Counted from the first letter of the stretch, positions 34,452 through 43,526 are shown. The stretch: 64,000 bases of DNA from Halorussus salinus (GCF_004765815.2 NZ_SBIS02000011.1:248001-312000); one strand, 5' to 3'. A program made the numbers and translations. Notes: generated from the letters alone by a model not told the origin.

Positions 34452-35876
34452 TCACCGATTCAGGGTGTGAATCGCGTGCCCCAGCGCGTTCTCGGCGGCC
34501 TCCATCACGGCCTCGCTCAAGGTCGGGTGGGTGTGAATCGTCGCGGCCACGTCTTCGAGCGTCGCGCCCATCTCGATGGCCAGCCCCATCTCCGCGACGA
34601 GTTCGGAGGCCTCCGGCCCGACGATTTGGGCACCGAGCAGGAACCCGCTCGGCTCGTCGGCGACGATGCGGACGAAGCCGTCGGCGTGGCCCGTCGTGAG
34701 CGCGCGTCCCGAGGCGTTGAACGGGAACTTGCCGACGACCGGCTCGAAGCCCTCCTCGTCGGCTTCCTCCTCGGTCATGCCGACCGTGCCGATTTCGGGG
34801 TCGGTGAACACGGCCGCGGGGACCGCCTGATAGTCGAGCGCGGCGGGTTCACCGGCGATGACCTCCGCGGCGACCTGCCCTTCCTTGCTGGCGACGTGCG
34901 CGAGCATCGGTTCGCCCGCCACGTCGCCGATAGCGTGGATGTGGTCCACGTTCGTCCGCGTGCGGTCGTCGGTCGGCACGAAGCCGTTCTCGTCGGTCTC
35001 GACGCCCGCGTTGTCGAGTTCGAGCGTGTCGGTGACGGGTTCGCGACCGACCGCGACCAGCACCTTCTCGGCACCGAACTCCGAGACGGTTCCCTCCTCG
35101 TCCTCGGTCATCACGGTGATGCCGTCGCCGGACTCCTCCCACTCGCTGGCGGCCTCGCCGAAGTGGAAGTCGATGTCCAACTCCTCGGCTTTCTGCTTGA
35201 CGGGGCGGGCGAGGTCCTCCTCGTAGCCCGGCAGCACCGAGTCGAGCATCTCGACGACGGTCACGTCGGTCCCCAACTTGGCGAACACGCCCGCCAGTTC
35301 CATGCCGATGTAGCCCGCGCCGACGATGACGAGGCTCTCCGGAACTTCGTCCAGCGCGAGCGCCTGCCGGGAGTCGAGTACCGGGTCGTCGCCGAAGTCG
35401 AAGCCCGGCACCTCGATGGGGCGACTTCCAGTCGAAACGATGGCGTGTTCGAACTCGACGGTCTCGGACCCCTGTCCCTCGCCGCCGTGGACGACTCGGG
35501 CCTTGTTCTCGTCGGCGAACTCCGCGCGGCCCTCCATCAGTTCGACGCCGTTGGCCTTGGCGAGCTTTTCCACGCCGCCGGTCAACTGGTCCACGACGCC
35601 GTCCTTCCAGCCGACCATCTCGTCCATCTCGACCTCGGGGTCGGCGTAGATGCCCATCTCCTCGGCGTGGCCCGCCTCGTGAGCGAGGTCCGAGGCGGTA
35701 ATCATCGCCTTCGAGGGGATACACCCGTAGTTCAGACACGTTCCGCCGTAGGCGTCTTTCTCCACGAGCGTCACGTCCAAGTCCAACTGCCCCGCGCGAA
35801 TCGCGGCGACGTAGCCGCCCGGTCCCGCGCCGATAACCAGTACGTCCGTTCCCGTCGAGATGTCTCCGACGACCAT
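34452..35876 (-). CDS. lpdA: Dihydrolipoyl dehydrogenase (E3)
   Basis: A 474-residue flavoenzyme from ATG 35876 (MVVGDISTGTDVLVIGAGPG). The FAD loop is VIGAGPGGYVAA, the redox-active disulfide is Cys47/Cys52 in GGTCLNYGCIPSK, the NAD loop is VIVGAGYIGMEL, and the catalytic His-Glu dyad lies in HTHPTLSEAVMEA near the end. It reoxidises the lipoyl group of the E2 subunit encoded at 38083-39669. In this cluster it is separated from E2 by a threonine deaminase and a toxin-antitoxin module. Confidence 0.96.
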   Translation of the reverse strand: MVVGDISTGTDVLVIGAGPGGYVAAIRAGQLDLDVTLVEKDAYGGTCLNYGCIPSKAMITASDLAHEAGHAEEMGIYADPEVEMDEMVGWKDGVVDQLTGGVEKLAKANGVELMEGRAEFADENKARVVHGGEGQGSETVEFEHAIVSTGSRPIEVPGFDFGDDPVLDSRQALALDEVPESLVIVGAGYIGMELAGVFAKLGTDVTVVEMLDSVLPGYEEDLARPVKQKAEELDIDFHFGEAASEWEESGDGITVMTEDEEGTVSEFGAEKVLVAVGREPVTDTLELDNAGVETDENGFVPTDDRTRTNVDHIHAIGDVAGEPMLAHVASKEGQVAAEVIAGEPAALDYQAVPAAVFTDPEIGTVGMTEEEADEEGFEPVVGKFPFNASGRALTTGHADGFVRIVADEPSGFLLGAQIVGPEASELVAEMGLAIEMGATLEDVAATIHTHPTLSEAVMEAAENALGHAIHTLNR

Positions 35877-35946
35877 ATGTTCGAGGAGTCGCGCTTGTAG
35901 GTGAAAAATGAGGTGGATTTTGCGGCGAGACTGGAATGCTAGCGTT

Positions 35947-36480
35947 TCACTCGGAGTCGTCCGGAAGAGCCTCGGCGACAGATTCGACTGGAGCGTAGTA
36001 GTCACGCTCTCGACGCCACCTGTCGAGCCACGTATCAGCAGTCTCGACCGAAATCTCGTCGTTGACGATACCGTTTACCAACAGGCCGATAGAGCCAGTC
36101 TTCGCCACGTCGTAGTCGTCCGCGAGTCGGCGTGCCGCCAAGTCGTCTGTGACGAGTGTTTCGTCGGTCTGTTCGGCTACGACGAAGGCTTCTGCCTCGC
36201 CGGGGTCGAGGCGTTCGTAAGCGTACGAGTATTCCACCTCGGTCACGAGTTCGTCCGCCGGGTCGAACGTCGGAATTCGGTCGTCGTCGATGGCTCGAAC
36301 TACCGACCGGAGAAATTCGTGTCCGTTTTCGACGCCTCGTCGGAGTTCGCGTCGGACGGCAGGGACCGTTTCGGGCGCGGCGAAAGCCAATATCAACCAC
36401 GGAATCGAGTCGGAACTCGAAAAGTTGCTCAGTACGGTCGCATCGAGAATTAGTACTGATGGCTGTTCGCTCCGACTCAT
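35947..36480 (-). CDS. PIN-like toxin, DUF3368 type
   Basis: A 177-residue protein. It starts MSRSEQPSVLILDATVLSNF with the conserved D-A-T-V-L-S of DUF3368/PIN-like toxins and has LDPGEAEAFVVAEQTDETLV and TDDLAARRLADDYDVAKTG, the segments with the remaining acidic residues, then GSIGLLVNGI. It overlaps the UPF0175 antitoxin stop at 36477-36480, the usual arrangement. Not yet known to be active; family members are toxic RNases by inference. The module sits between ilvA and lpdA. Confidence 0.8.
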   Translation of the reverse strand: MSRSEQPSVLILDATVLSNFSSSDSIPWLILAFAAPETVPAVRRELRRGVENGHEFLRSVVRAIDDDRIPTFDPADELVTEVEYSYAYERLDPGEAEAFVVAEQTDETLVTDDLAARRLADDYDVAKTGSIGLLVNGIVNDEISVETADTWLDRWRRERDYYAPVESVAEALPDDSE

Positions 36481-36707
36481 TCGAGGTCCAGCGCGACATC
36501 GACTTCACTCTCCAACTCCTCTTCGCTCTGCGGGCCGAGTCGTAGTTCTACACCCGCCTCTCGGAGGATGTCCCTCATCTCCCAGCGAGTGACACCGGTC
36601 CGCTCGGCGGCTTTTCCGAGGCTGATTTCGCCGAGCGCGTACAGGCCGATAGTCTCGGCGAGGTCACTCGAATCTCCGCCGCGGGCGTTCTTCCGTTCCG
36701 AGGCCAT
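36477..36707 (-). CDS. UPF0175 antitoxin
   Basis: A 76-residue protein from ATG 36707 (MASERKNARGGDSSDLAETI), the start supported by TATA-like acttatga at 36733-36740. The core IGLYALGEISLGKAAERTGV then TRWEMRDILREAGVEL is the UPF0175 helix-turn-helix. UPF0175 proteins are DNA-binding antitoxins that pair with DUF3368 toxins, as here. Confidence 0.8.
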   Translation of the reverse strand: MASERKNARGGDSSDLAETIGLYALGEISLGKAAERTGVTRWEMRDILREAGVELRLGPQSEEELESEVDVALDLE

Positions 36708-36732
36708 CTCTACACGAAACTGGGGCGTCTTC

Positions 36733-36740
36733 ACTTATGA
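36733..36740 (-). promoter_or_regulatory. TATA-like element of the UPF0175 module
   Basis: On the minus strand tcataagt, about 29 nt before ATG 36707, within the gap after the upstream ilvA-like gene. Confidence 0.4.
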
Positions 36741-36759
36741 AGTTGTGGACGACCCCAGG

Positions 36760-37977
36760 CTACGCCACTCGTTCGACCTCGTACCCCGCGTCCCGAACCT
36801 TCGCCATGATGTTCTCGGCGTGGCCGGTCCCGCTCGTGACGACCTGAAAGACGAGGTACGCCTCGCCGACGCGCAGGTCGTCCACCGCGCGGTCGTGGCG
36901 GACCGTCCGGATGTTCGCGCCCGTGTCGGCGATGATGCCCGAGAGGGTCGTCATCTCGCCGGGTTCGTCCTCGATGCGAACCCGGAGCCGGAGGAGTTGA
37001 CTGCGCTCGGTCAGCGCCTGCGTGAGGACTGTCTGGAGCATCGAGATGTCGATGTTGCCCCCCGAGAGGACGGGGACGACCGTCTCGCCGGACACGTCCA
37101 AATCCTCGGCAAGGAGCGCCGCCACCGACGAGGCCCCGGCCGCCTCGACCAACTGCTTGGCGCGCTCCAGCAACAACAGTTCCGCGCGGGCGATTTCGTC
37201 GTCGGTCACCGTGACCACCTCGTCCACGTACTCCTCGATGAGACCGAGCGTCAACTCCGAGATGCTCCCGGTGGCGATGCCGTCGGCGATGGTCTTCGGC
37301 GAGTCGATGGACGCCGGAATCCCCTTGTCGAGGCTCTCGGGGACCGTCGCGGCCTCCTCGGCCTGCACGCCGACGACGCGAACGTCGGGGTCGAGTTCGG
37401 CCAGTGCGGCGCTAGCACCGCCAATCAATCCGCCGCCGCCGATGGGCACGACCACGGTGTCCACCTCGGGCAACTGCTCGTGGATTTCGAGGCCGATGGT
37501 GCCCTGCCCCGCGACGATGGCCGGGTCGTCGTAGGCGTGGACGAACTCGGTGTCGTCGGCCTCGGTCAGCGACTGGGCGTACGCCATCGCGGCCCGGAAG
37601 TCCTCGCCACGCAACTCCACGTCCGCGCCGTACCCTCTGGTGGCCTCGACTTTCGCCTGCGGCGCGTTCTCGGGCATGACGATGGTCGAGTCGATGCCGG
37701 TCTTGGTCGCGGCCAGTGCGACGCCTTGGGCGTGGTTGCCCGCGCTCGCGGCCACGACGCGCGAGACGCCGCCGCGGTCGGCGACCTGCTGGAGTTTGTT
37801 GTACGCTCCTCGGGTCTTGAACGACCCCGTGCGCTGGAGGTGTTCCATCTTGAGGTGGACCGCCGCGCCGGTCAACTCGCTCAGCGACCGACTGCGCTCG
37901 ATTTCGGTCCGCTGGACGACCGACTCGTCGAATCGCTCGCGTGCCGCCTCCACGTCGCGCAGGCTCACTTCGGTCAT
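36760..37977 (-). CDS. ilvA: Threonine ammonia-lyase, second copy
   Basis: A 405-residue PLP enzyme, paralogue of the one at 16815. Lys54 in RTGSFKTRGAYNKLQQ binds PLP; SAGNHAQGVA and PIGGGGLIGG are the substrate and phosphate loops. A C-terminal ACT-like domain (LLRLRVRIEDEPGEMTTLSG) may bind a regulator. Its position between the E2 and E3 genes of the oxoacid dehydrogenase suggests catabolic threonine use: the product, 2-oxobutyrate, can feed the complex. It could also be a serine/threonine racemase-type member of the family; the ACT domain argues for deaminase. Confidence 0.9.
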   Translation of the reverse strand: MTEVSLRDVEAARERFDESVVQRTEIERSRSLSELTGAAVHLKMEHLQRTGSFKTRGAYNKLQQVADRGGVSRVVAASAGNHAQGVALAATKTGIDSTIVMPENAPQAKVEATRGYGADVELRGEDFRAAMAYAQSLTEADDTEFVHAYDDPAIVAGQGTIGLEIHEQLPEVDTVVVPIGGGGLIGGASAALAELDPDVRVVGVQAEEAATVPESLDKGIPASIDSPKTIADGIATGSISELTLGLIEEYVDEVVTVTDDEIARAELLLLERAKQLVEAAGASSVAALLAEDLDVSGETVVPVLSGGNIDISMLQTVLTQALTERSQLLRLRVRIEDEPGEMTTLSGIIADTGANIRTVRHDRAVDDLRVGEAYLVFQVVTSGTGHAENIMAKVRDAGYEVERVA

Positions 37978-38082
37978 ATTTGCCAGTACGGGAGACGCTA
38001 TATATCAGTTTTCAGTGCGAGCGACCGCACGAGTCCGAAACCGAAGTAGAAAGGGGAAAACGCCGAAAGAGCGTCGAGAGCC

Positions 38083-39669
38083 TTACTCCAACAGGAGGAG
38101 TTCGGGGTTCTCGACGTACTCGATGAACGTGTTGGCGAACGCCGCGGCGTCTGCGCCGTCCACGATGCGGTGGTCGATGGACAGCGAGATGGGCAGGGTG
38201 TGTTTCGCGACGACCTCGCCGTCTTCGACGACGGGGCGCTGTTTCAGTTCGCCGATGCCGAGGATGGCCGCCTCGGGGTAGTTGAGGATTGGCGTCGCGT
38301 ACTCGCCGCCGATGGCACCGAAGTTCGTGACGCTGAACGTCGAACCCTGCAACTCGTCGCGCGAGATGGAGCGGTCGCGGGCCTTCTGGACGACCTCGTT
38401 GACCTCACTGGAGATTTGCAGGAGACCTTTCTGGTCGATGTCGTCCACGACCGGGACCATCAGTCCGGCGTCGGTCGCGGTCGCCACGCCGACGTTGTAG
38501 TAGTTCTTCCGGAGGATTTCACCGGCCTCCTCGTCCAACTCGGCGTTCAGCTTGGGGTGCTGTTTGAGCGCGGCGACGACCGCCTTCATGACGAACGGCA
38601 TGTAGGTCAGCCGAATGCCCTGCTCCTCGGCCTTCGGCTTGAGCCGTTCACGGGTGTCCACGAGTTGCTCCACGACCGCGGTGTCGTGGTGCGTGACGTG
38701 GGGCGAGGTGTACTTCGACCGGGACATCGCGTCGCCGATGGTCTTGCGGACGCCCTTGTACTGGATGCGCTCGACGCGCTCGCCCTCGGGCGTCGCGGCC
38801 GCGGTCTCGGCTTGGGACTGCTGGGCCTGTCGCTGGGCCTCGGCGTACTGCATCACGGCCTCGCTGGTGACGAACGCCTCGCCGTCGCGCTGTTCGCTGG
38901 CGGGGACCGCGTTCAGGTCCACGCCCTGTTCCTCGGCGACGCGCCGGGTCGCGGGCGCGGCCAGCGTCCGCTCGCGGTCGGCCGACTCGACCGACCCCGG
39001 TGCCGGGCCGCTCGTCGCACCGCCGGACTTGCCGGACATGTCGTCGTCCGCGGGGCCGGGGCCGCTCGTCGCGCCGCCGGATTGGGCGGATGGGTCTCCG
39101 CCGGATTGGGCGGATGGGTCTCCGCCGGATTGGGCCGACGGTTCGTCCGTCCCGTCGTCGGTGCCCGACGACTCGGCGGCTTGGCGCACGTCCCGTTCGG
39201 TCACGCGACCGCTCGGGCCGGACCCATCGACGGACGCGATGTCCACGCCGAGTTCGCGAGCGAGGCGGCGCGCGCTCGGCGCAGCGAACACGCGGCCCTC
39301 GCCGGTCGAAACCTCGCCGGAGTCGTCGGCGGAGACTTCGGGTTCCTCGGCGGTCTCGGTCTGGGATTCGGTCGGCTCGTCGGACTGGGCGCTCTCGGTC
39401 GCGGTCTCGTCGGCGGGTTCGGCCTCCTCGCCCTCCACGTCGAAGGTGATGATGACCGACCCGACTTCCACGACTTCGCCCTCTTCGGGGATTATCTCGC
39501 GGACCGTGCCGTTGACCGGCGACGGGACCTCCACGATTGCCTTGTCGGTCTCGACCTCGGCGACCGCTTGGTCCTCCGTGACCGGGTCGCCCTCCTCGAC
39601 CAGCCAACTGACGATTTCGCCCTCGGCGACGCCCTCGCCCACGTCGGGCAGTTTGAATTCTCGTACCAT
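38083..39669 (-). CDS. pdhC: Dihydrolipoamide acyltransferase E2, oxoacid dehydrogenase complex
   Basis: A 528-residue acyltransferase. The lipoyl domain (1-80) has the lipoylated Lys in VETDKAIVEVPSP. Two peripheral-subunit binding domains follow: FAAPSARRLARELGVDIASV and LAAPATRRVAEEQGVDLNAV; the second is degenerate. Between them a flexible linker holds tandem PSAQSGGD repeats. The catalytic domain (from about 300) ends with SLSIDHRIVDGADAAAF, the HRxxDG active site. The complex oxidatively decarboxylates a 2-oxoacid to acyl-CoA. Haloarchaea oxidise pyruvate mostly by ferredoxin enzymes, so the substrate is probably a branched or longer oxoacid. Starts 1 nt after pdhB. Confidence 0.95.
   Translation of the reverse strand: MVREFKLPDVGEGVAEGEIVSWLVEEGDPVTEDQAVAEVETDKAIVEVPSPVNGTVREIIPEEGEVVEVGSVIITFDVEGEEAEPADETATESAQSDEPTESQTETAEEPEVSADDSGEVSTGEGRVFAAPSARRLARELGVDIASVDGSGPSGRVTERDVRQAAESSGTDDGTDEPSAQSGGDPSAQSGGDPSAQSGGATSGPGPADDDMSGKSGGATSGPAPGSVESADRERTLAAPATRRVAEEQGVDLNAVPASEQRDGEAFVTSEAVMQYAEAQRQAQQSQAETAAATPEGERVERIQYKGVRKTIGDAMSRSKYTSPHVTHHDTAVVEQLVDTRERLKPKAEEQGIRLTYMPFVMKAVVAALKQHPKLNAELDEEAGEILRKNYYNVGVATATDAGLMVPVVDDIDQKGLLQISSEVNEVVQKARDRSISRDELQGSTFSVTNFGAIGGEYATPILNYPEAAILGIGELKQRPVVEDGEVVAKHTLPISLSIDHRIVDGADAAAFANTFIEYVENPELLLLE
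39076..39141 (-). repeat. 24 bp tandem repeats in the E2 linker
   Basis: Two full copies and one partial copy of a 24 bp unit (gccggattgggcggatgggt plus 4 nt on the plus strand, starting at 39076, 39100 and 39124) encode the PSAQSGGD linker repeats. Likely variable in number between strains. Confidence 0.85.
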
Positions 39670-39670
39670 G

Positions 39671-40672
39671 TTAGAAGCCTACAGCGTCCCGGATGCCTTC
39701 CTTGATGCGGGCCGGTTCCGGCAGGTAGTAGTCTTCGAGCGCGTACAGCGGGAACGGCGTGTCGAAGCCGGTGATGCGCTCGACCGGTGCCTCCTGATAC
39801 AGCAGGGCCTCCTCCTGAATTATCGAGGAGATCTCCGCGCCGAGGCCGCCGGTCTTCGGGGCCTCGTGGACGACCGCCGCGCGGCCGGTCTTCTTGAACG
39901 ACTCGACGATGGTCTCCTCGTCGAGCGGGGAGACGGTCCGGAGGTCCACGACCTCCACGTCGATTTCGCCCTCCAACTGCTCGGCGGCCTCGACGGTCGG
40001 TCGGGTCATCGCACCCCACGTGAACACCGAGATGTCCGAGCCTTCCTTTCGGACGGCGGCCTCGCCGATGGGCACCTCGTAGGACTCGGTCGGCACGTCG
40101 CCGCGGAACGCCCGGTAGATGAGCTTCGGTTCGAGGAACATCACGGGGTCGGGGTCGCGGATGGCCGAGGTCAGCAGGCCCTTGGTGTCGTAGGGCGTGC
40201 TGGGGATGACTACCTTGAGTCCGGGCTGGTGGGCGAAGAACGCCTCCGTGGACTCGGAGTGGTGTTCGGGCGCGCGGATGCCGCCGCCGTACGGCGCGCG
40301 GATGACCATCGGACAGGTGAACCGGCCGCGGCTACGGGTCCGGAGTCGCGCGGCGTGGCTCACGATTTGGTCGAAACCGGGGTAGATGAACCCCATGAAC
40401 TGGATTTCCGGAATCGGCTTCAGGCCGTAGGCCGCCATGCCGATGGCGGTGCCGATGATGCCGGACTCGGCCAGCGGCGTGTCGATGACGCGGTCCTCGC
40501 CGAACTCGTCGTAGAGGCCCTCGGTCGCGCGGAAGACGCCGCCGTTCTTCCCAACGTCCTCGCCCATGACGAGTACGTCGTCGTCCTGCTGCATCTCGGT
40601 GTACAGTCCGTCTCGAACCGCCTGAACCAGCGTGAGGTTCTCGGTCTCTTGCTGTTGTGCTTGTTGACTCAT
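39671..40672 (-). CDS. pdhB: Oxoacid dehydrogenase E1 beta subunit
   Basis: A 333-residue protein (MSQQAQQQETENLTLVQAVR). It has the TPP-binding Glu region (DTPLAESGIIGTAIGMAAYG) and the FxGFIYPG-type segment IQFMGFIYPGFDQIVSHAAR of the family, PMVIRAPYGGG, and the transketolase C-terminal domain (SVFTWGAMTRPTVEAAEQLE). With E1 alpha it forms the alpha2beta2 decarboxylase. Ends 1 nt before pdhC and starts 3 nt after pdhA; one transcript. Confidence 0.96.
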   Translation of the reverse strand: MSQQAQQQETENLTLVQAVRDGLYTEMQQDDDVLVMGEDVGKNGGVFRATEGLYDEFGEDRVIDTPLAESGIIGTAIGMAAYGLKPIPEIQFMGFIYPGFDQIVSHAARLRTRSRGRFTCPMVIRAPYGGGIRAPEHHSESTEAFFAHQPGLKVVIPSTPYDTKGLLTSAIRDPDPVMFLEPKLIYRAFRGDVPTESYEVPIGEAAVRKEGSDISVFTWGAMTRPTVEAAEQLEGEIDVEVVDLRTVSPLDEETIVESFKKTGRAAVVHEAPKTGGLGAEISSIIQEEALLYQEAPVERITGFDTPFPLYALEDYYLPEPARIKEGIRDAVGF

Positions 40673-40675
40673 TGA

Positions 40676-41797
40676 TTAGTCCTCCAGTAGCGCGTCGTCG
40701 CCGTACTGCTCGCGGATGCCTTGGAACTGCTCGAACTGCTCGCGGAGGTGCTTGGGCATGTCGGCGTAGACGTGTGCGAATATCTCCTCGGGGTCGGGAC
40801 GCTCGACTTCCTCGGCGGCGTCGATGGCATCCGCGACCTCGTCTTTGACCTCCTGTTCGATGGTTTCGACCTTCTCGTCGTCTAAGACGCCGCGGTCCCG
40901 GAGGAACGCCTCCAGTCGCGGAATCGGGTCCTTCTGCTTCCAACGCTCGACCTCCTCGTCCTCGCGGTAGACCGAGGGGTCGTCGGCCGTCGTGTGGGCA
41001 CCGTAGCGGTACTGGACCGCCTCGATGAGCGTCGGCCGGAGGTCGTCCTCGCCGGGGTCCTTGGCCTTCTCGATGGCGTCTTTCGTTACCTTGTAGACGG
41101 CGAGGGGGTCCATCCCGTCCACCTGCACGCCCTCGAAGCCGTAGGCTTGGGCCTTCTGGGCGATGGTCGCGGAGGCGGTCTGACGCTCGCGGGGCACCGA
41201 GATGGCCCACTGGTTGTTGTTGCAGAAGAACACCGTCGGGGTGTCGAACACGCCCGCGAAGTTGAGTCCCTCGTGGAAGTCACCCTCCGAGGTCGCTCCG
41301 TCGCCGAAGTAACAGACGAAGGCTTTCTCCTCGCCCTTGAGCTTCGAGGCCCACGACGCGCCGGTCGCGTGGGGAATCTGCGTGGCGATAGGGACCGCGA
41401 CGGTGAAGATGTTGGTGTCGTCGGGGATGGCGTTGCCCTGCTCGTGGCCCATCCAGTACAGCAGGGTCTGTTTCAGCGAGAGGCCACGGACCATCCCGGC
41501 ACCGTGTTCCCGATAGCTCGGGAACAGCCAGTCGTCGTCGGCCAGCGCGTGGGCGCTCCCGATCTGGGCACCCTCCTGCCCGGAGAGGGGCGGATAGGTC
41601 CCCATCCGACCCTGCCGGTTGAGCGAGACCGCTCGCTCGTCGAAGTGGCGGGTGAGTTTCATCTCGCGGTACATGGCCACCATCTCGTCGTCGGAGATGT
41701 CGGGCACGTCCGCGCCTTCTACCACGTTACCGTCCTCGTCGAGGACCTGTACTCGGTCCTGCGGGTCTTGGTGTACGATGCTCACGGTCGAACCCAT
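40676..41797 (-). CDS. pdhA: Oxoacid dehydrogenase E1 alpha subunit
   Basis: A 373-residue protein from ATG 41797. The TPP-binding motif is [18 protein letters not shown] ending in CNNNQWA. The phosphorylation-loop-like region [19 protein letters not shown] is present, as in archaeal E1 alpha. It decarboxylates the 2-oxoacid and transfers the acyl group to E2. First gene of the pdhABC operon; lipA lies 327 nt upstream on the same strand. An ATG-like in-frame GTG at 41785 ([12 protein letters not shown]) is a possible alternative start. Confidence 0.96.
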   Translation of the reverse strand: MGSTVSIVHQDPQDRVQVLDEDGNVVEGADVPDISDDEMVAMYREMKLTRHFDERAVSLNRQGRMGTYPPLSGQEGAQIGSAHALADDDWLFPSYREHGAGMVRGLSLKQTLLYWMGHEQGNAIPDDTNIFTVAVPIATQIPHATGASWASKLKGEEKAFVCYFGDGATSEGDFHEGLNFAGVFDTPTVFFCNNNQWAISVPRERQTASATIAQKAQAYGFEGVQVDGMDPLAVYKVTKDAIEKAKDPGEDDLRPTLIEAVQYRYGAHTTADDPSVYREDEEVERWKQKDPIPRLEAFLRDRGVLDDEKVETIEQEVKDEVADAIDAAEEVERPDPEEIFAHVYADMPKHLREQFEQFQGIREQYGDDALLED

Positions 41798-42124
41798 CCT
41801 GACATATCGAAACGGTCTCCCGCTGGCGTAATAGGGTTTTCGTAACTAACTTTCCGGAGGTACGATTCTTCCCCGGCTTCCTCGCGCGAATCGACATTTT
41901 CTCCCGTAGAAATCGGCTTTTTCTGAACTTTTCTCCAGAAAAATAGACGATCGTCTGTCGTAGGGTTGCTCATATGGGGCTCTGGTGAACGAACGGCAAT
42001 TATTGCGGGAACATTCGGTAGAATCGCACCGACCGGCGAGTTCGCGAAGCCAACCGACCGGACTCTCGGAGTTTTCGGTCAGACCGAGGCCCGCCGGGCC
42101 TCGCGGGTCGTACCTCCTCGCTCG
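41798..42124. other. Gap between lipA and pdhA
   Basis: About 330 nt. No gene is convincing; an open frame of 63 codons on the minus strand covers most of it but overlaps the pdhA start and has no recognisable protein features. The pdhA promoter should lie at about 41825-41870, where AT-rich patches occur. Confidence 0.45.
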
Positions 42125-43072
42125 TCAGTCCGAGGCGGCCACGCCGCCTCGCGCCTCGCGTCTGGCCTGCTCGACGGTCTTGCCGTCGCGCAGCACGGCG
42201 TCCACGAACAGTTCGCCCGCCTTGTACGACGACCGGACCATCGGGCCGCTGGCGCAGTAGAGGAAGTCCAACTCGTCTTCGGCGACGCGACGCCACGTCT
42301 CGAACTTCGCGGGGTGGACGTACGTCTCCACGTCGAGGTGAGTACGAGAGGGCTGGAGGTACTGGCCGAGTGTCACCACGTCCACGTCGGCCTCCCGCAA
42401 ATCCGAGAGTGTCTGGTAGACCTCGTGGTCGTACTCGCCGACGCCGAGCATGATGGAGGTCTTGGTGTAGATGTCGGACTCGCGTTCGACCTGTTCGAGG
42501 ACCGAGAGGCTCTGTTCGTACCCCGCCCGCGGGTCGCGGACCGGTTGCTGAAGCCGCTCGACGGTCTCGACGTTGTGCGCGATAACGTCCGGCTCGGCGT
42601 CGATTATCTTCTGGATGAGGCTCTCCTCGCCCCGGAAGTCGGGGATGAGAACCTCCACGAGAATCGAGGAGTCCCGCTTCTTTATCTCCCGAATCGTCTG
42701 CGCGAAGTGGGCCGCGCCCTGCCCCTCCAAGTCGTCGCGGTCCACCGAGGTCAGGACCACGTAGTCGAGGCCGATTTCCGCGACGGCGCTCGCCACGTTC
42801 GCGGGTTCGTCGGGGTCTAACGGCTGGCCGCCGCCGGTGTCAACGTCGCAGAACCCGCAGTTGCGGGTACACTGGTCGCCCATCAGCATGAACGTCGCGG
42901 TGCCGCCCGAGTCGGAGTTTTTCCCACTCCAGCACTCGCCGAGGTTCGGACAGTTGGCCTCCTCGCAGACGGTGTTGAGGTCGTGGTCCCGCAGGGTCTG
43001 CTTGATGCCCGTGAACTCTCGGCCGGACGGCGGTTGCATCTTCAGCCAGTCGGGTTTCCGGCGGCGACTCAT
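42125..43072 (-). CDS. lipA: Lipoyl synthase
   Basis: A 315-residue radical SAM enzyme from ATG 43072 (MSRRRKPDWLKMQPPSGREF). The auxiliary iron-sulfur cluster cysteines are Cys36, Cys41 and Cys47 (CEEANCPNLGEC). The radical-SAM cluster cysteines are Cys68, Cys72 and Cys75 (CTRNCGFC). The conserved C-terminal RSSY serine, the fourth auxiliary ligand, is present. It inserts two sulfurs into octanoyl-E2 to make lipoyl-E2, serving the complex encoded just downstream. Linkage to pdhABC supports that role. Confidence 0.96.
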   Translation of the reverse strand: MSRRRKPDWLKMQPPSGREFTGIKQTLRDHDLNTVCEEANCPNLGECWSGKNSDSGGTATFMLMGDQCTRNCGFCDVDTGGGQPLDPDEPANVASAVAEIGLDYVVLTSVDRDDLEGQGAAHFAQTIREIKKRDSSILVEVLIPDFRGEESLIQKIIDAEPDVIAHNVETVERLQQPVRDPRAGYEQSLSVLEQVERESDIYTKTSIMLGVGEYDHEVYQTLSDLREADVDVVTLGQYLQPSRTHLDVETYVHPAKFETWRRVAEDELDFLYCASGPMVRSSYKAGELFVDAVLRDGKTVEQARREARGGVAASD

Positions 43073-43184
43073 TGGCTCTGTGTTGGGTTGGGGTAGTGAA
43101 AAGGGTAGGGTATTCGCGGGCGAGGGTGGGCGTTCGGTCGGTTTTGACTTCTCTTGCTTGCAGAAGGCGGACGGAGGAATCTCG

Positions 43185-43448
43185 TCAGGCGTCGTCAAGG
43201 AAGCCGATGTTGCGGTCGATTCCGCGCTCACGAAGCAACTCTTTGAGCTCCTCGGGACTGTGACCCGCAATTTCGGCGGCACGATTGAGGCTCACGTCGC
43301 CCGTCTTGTACTGCTCGACGGCGAGTTCGGTCCGGAGTTCCGGACGTTTGTCCAGCAGTGCCCGGAACGCCTCTTCGAGGAACTCCTCTTCCGAGGCGAA
43401 GCGGCCGGTTCTTCGCAGGAGTTCGATATTTTCCTTAACGTTGCTCAT
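43185..43448 (-). CDS. UPF0175-like protein, antitoxin without a partner
   Basis: An 87-residue protein (MSNVKENIELLRRTGRFASE). The N-terminal ~40 residues form an acidic/basic helical region, and the C-terminal half, LAVEQYKTGDVSLNRAAEIAG then EELKELLRERGI, matches the UPF0175 helix-turn-helix. Unlike 36477-36707 there is no toxin gene beside it. It could be a solitary regulator or the remnant of a TA module. The gene upstream is the pentapeptide channel on the opposite strand. Confidence 0.7.
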   Translation of the reverse strand: MSNVKENIELLRRTGRFASEEEFLEEAFRALLDKRPELRTELAVEQYKTGDVSLNRAAEIAGHSPEELKELLRERGIDRNIGFLDDA

Positions 43449-43526
43449 GGACTAATCTCCTTGTTTTGAATTTGGGTTCTCGGACTAATAAACGGTGAGG
43501 CGAGTCTCATTACGCAGAAAGGTGGA

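Noticed and set aside
41782-41973. 63-codon minus-strand open frame upstream of pdhA
   Set aside because: It overlaps the pdhA start and shows no conserved features, so it is not called.
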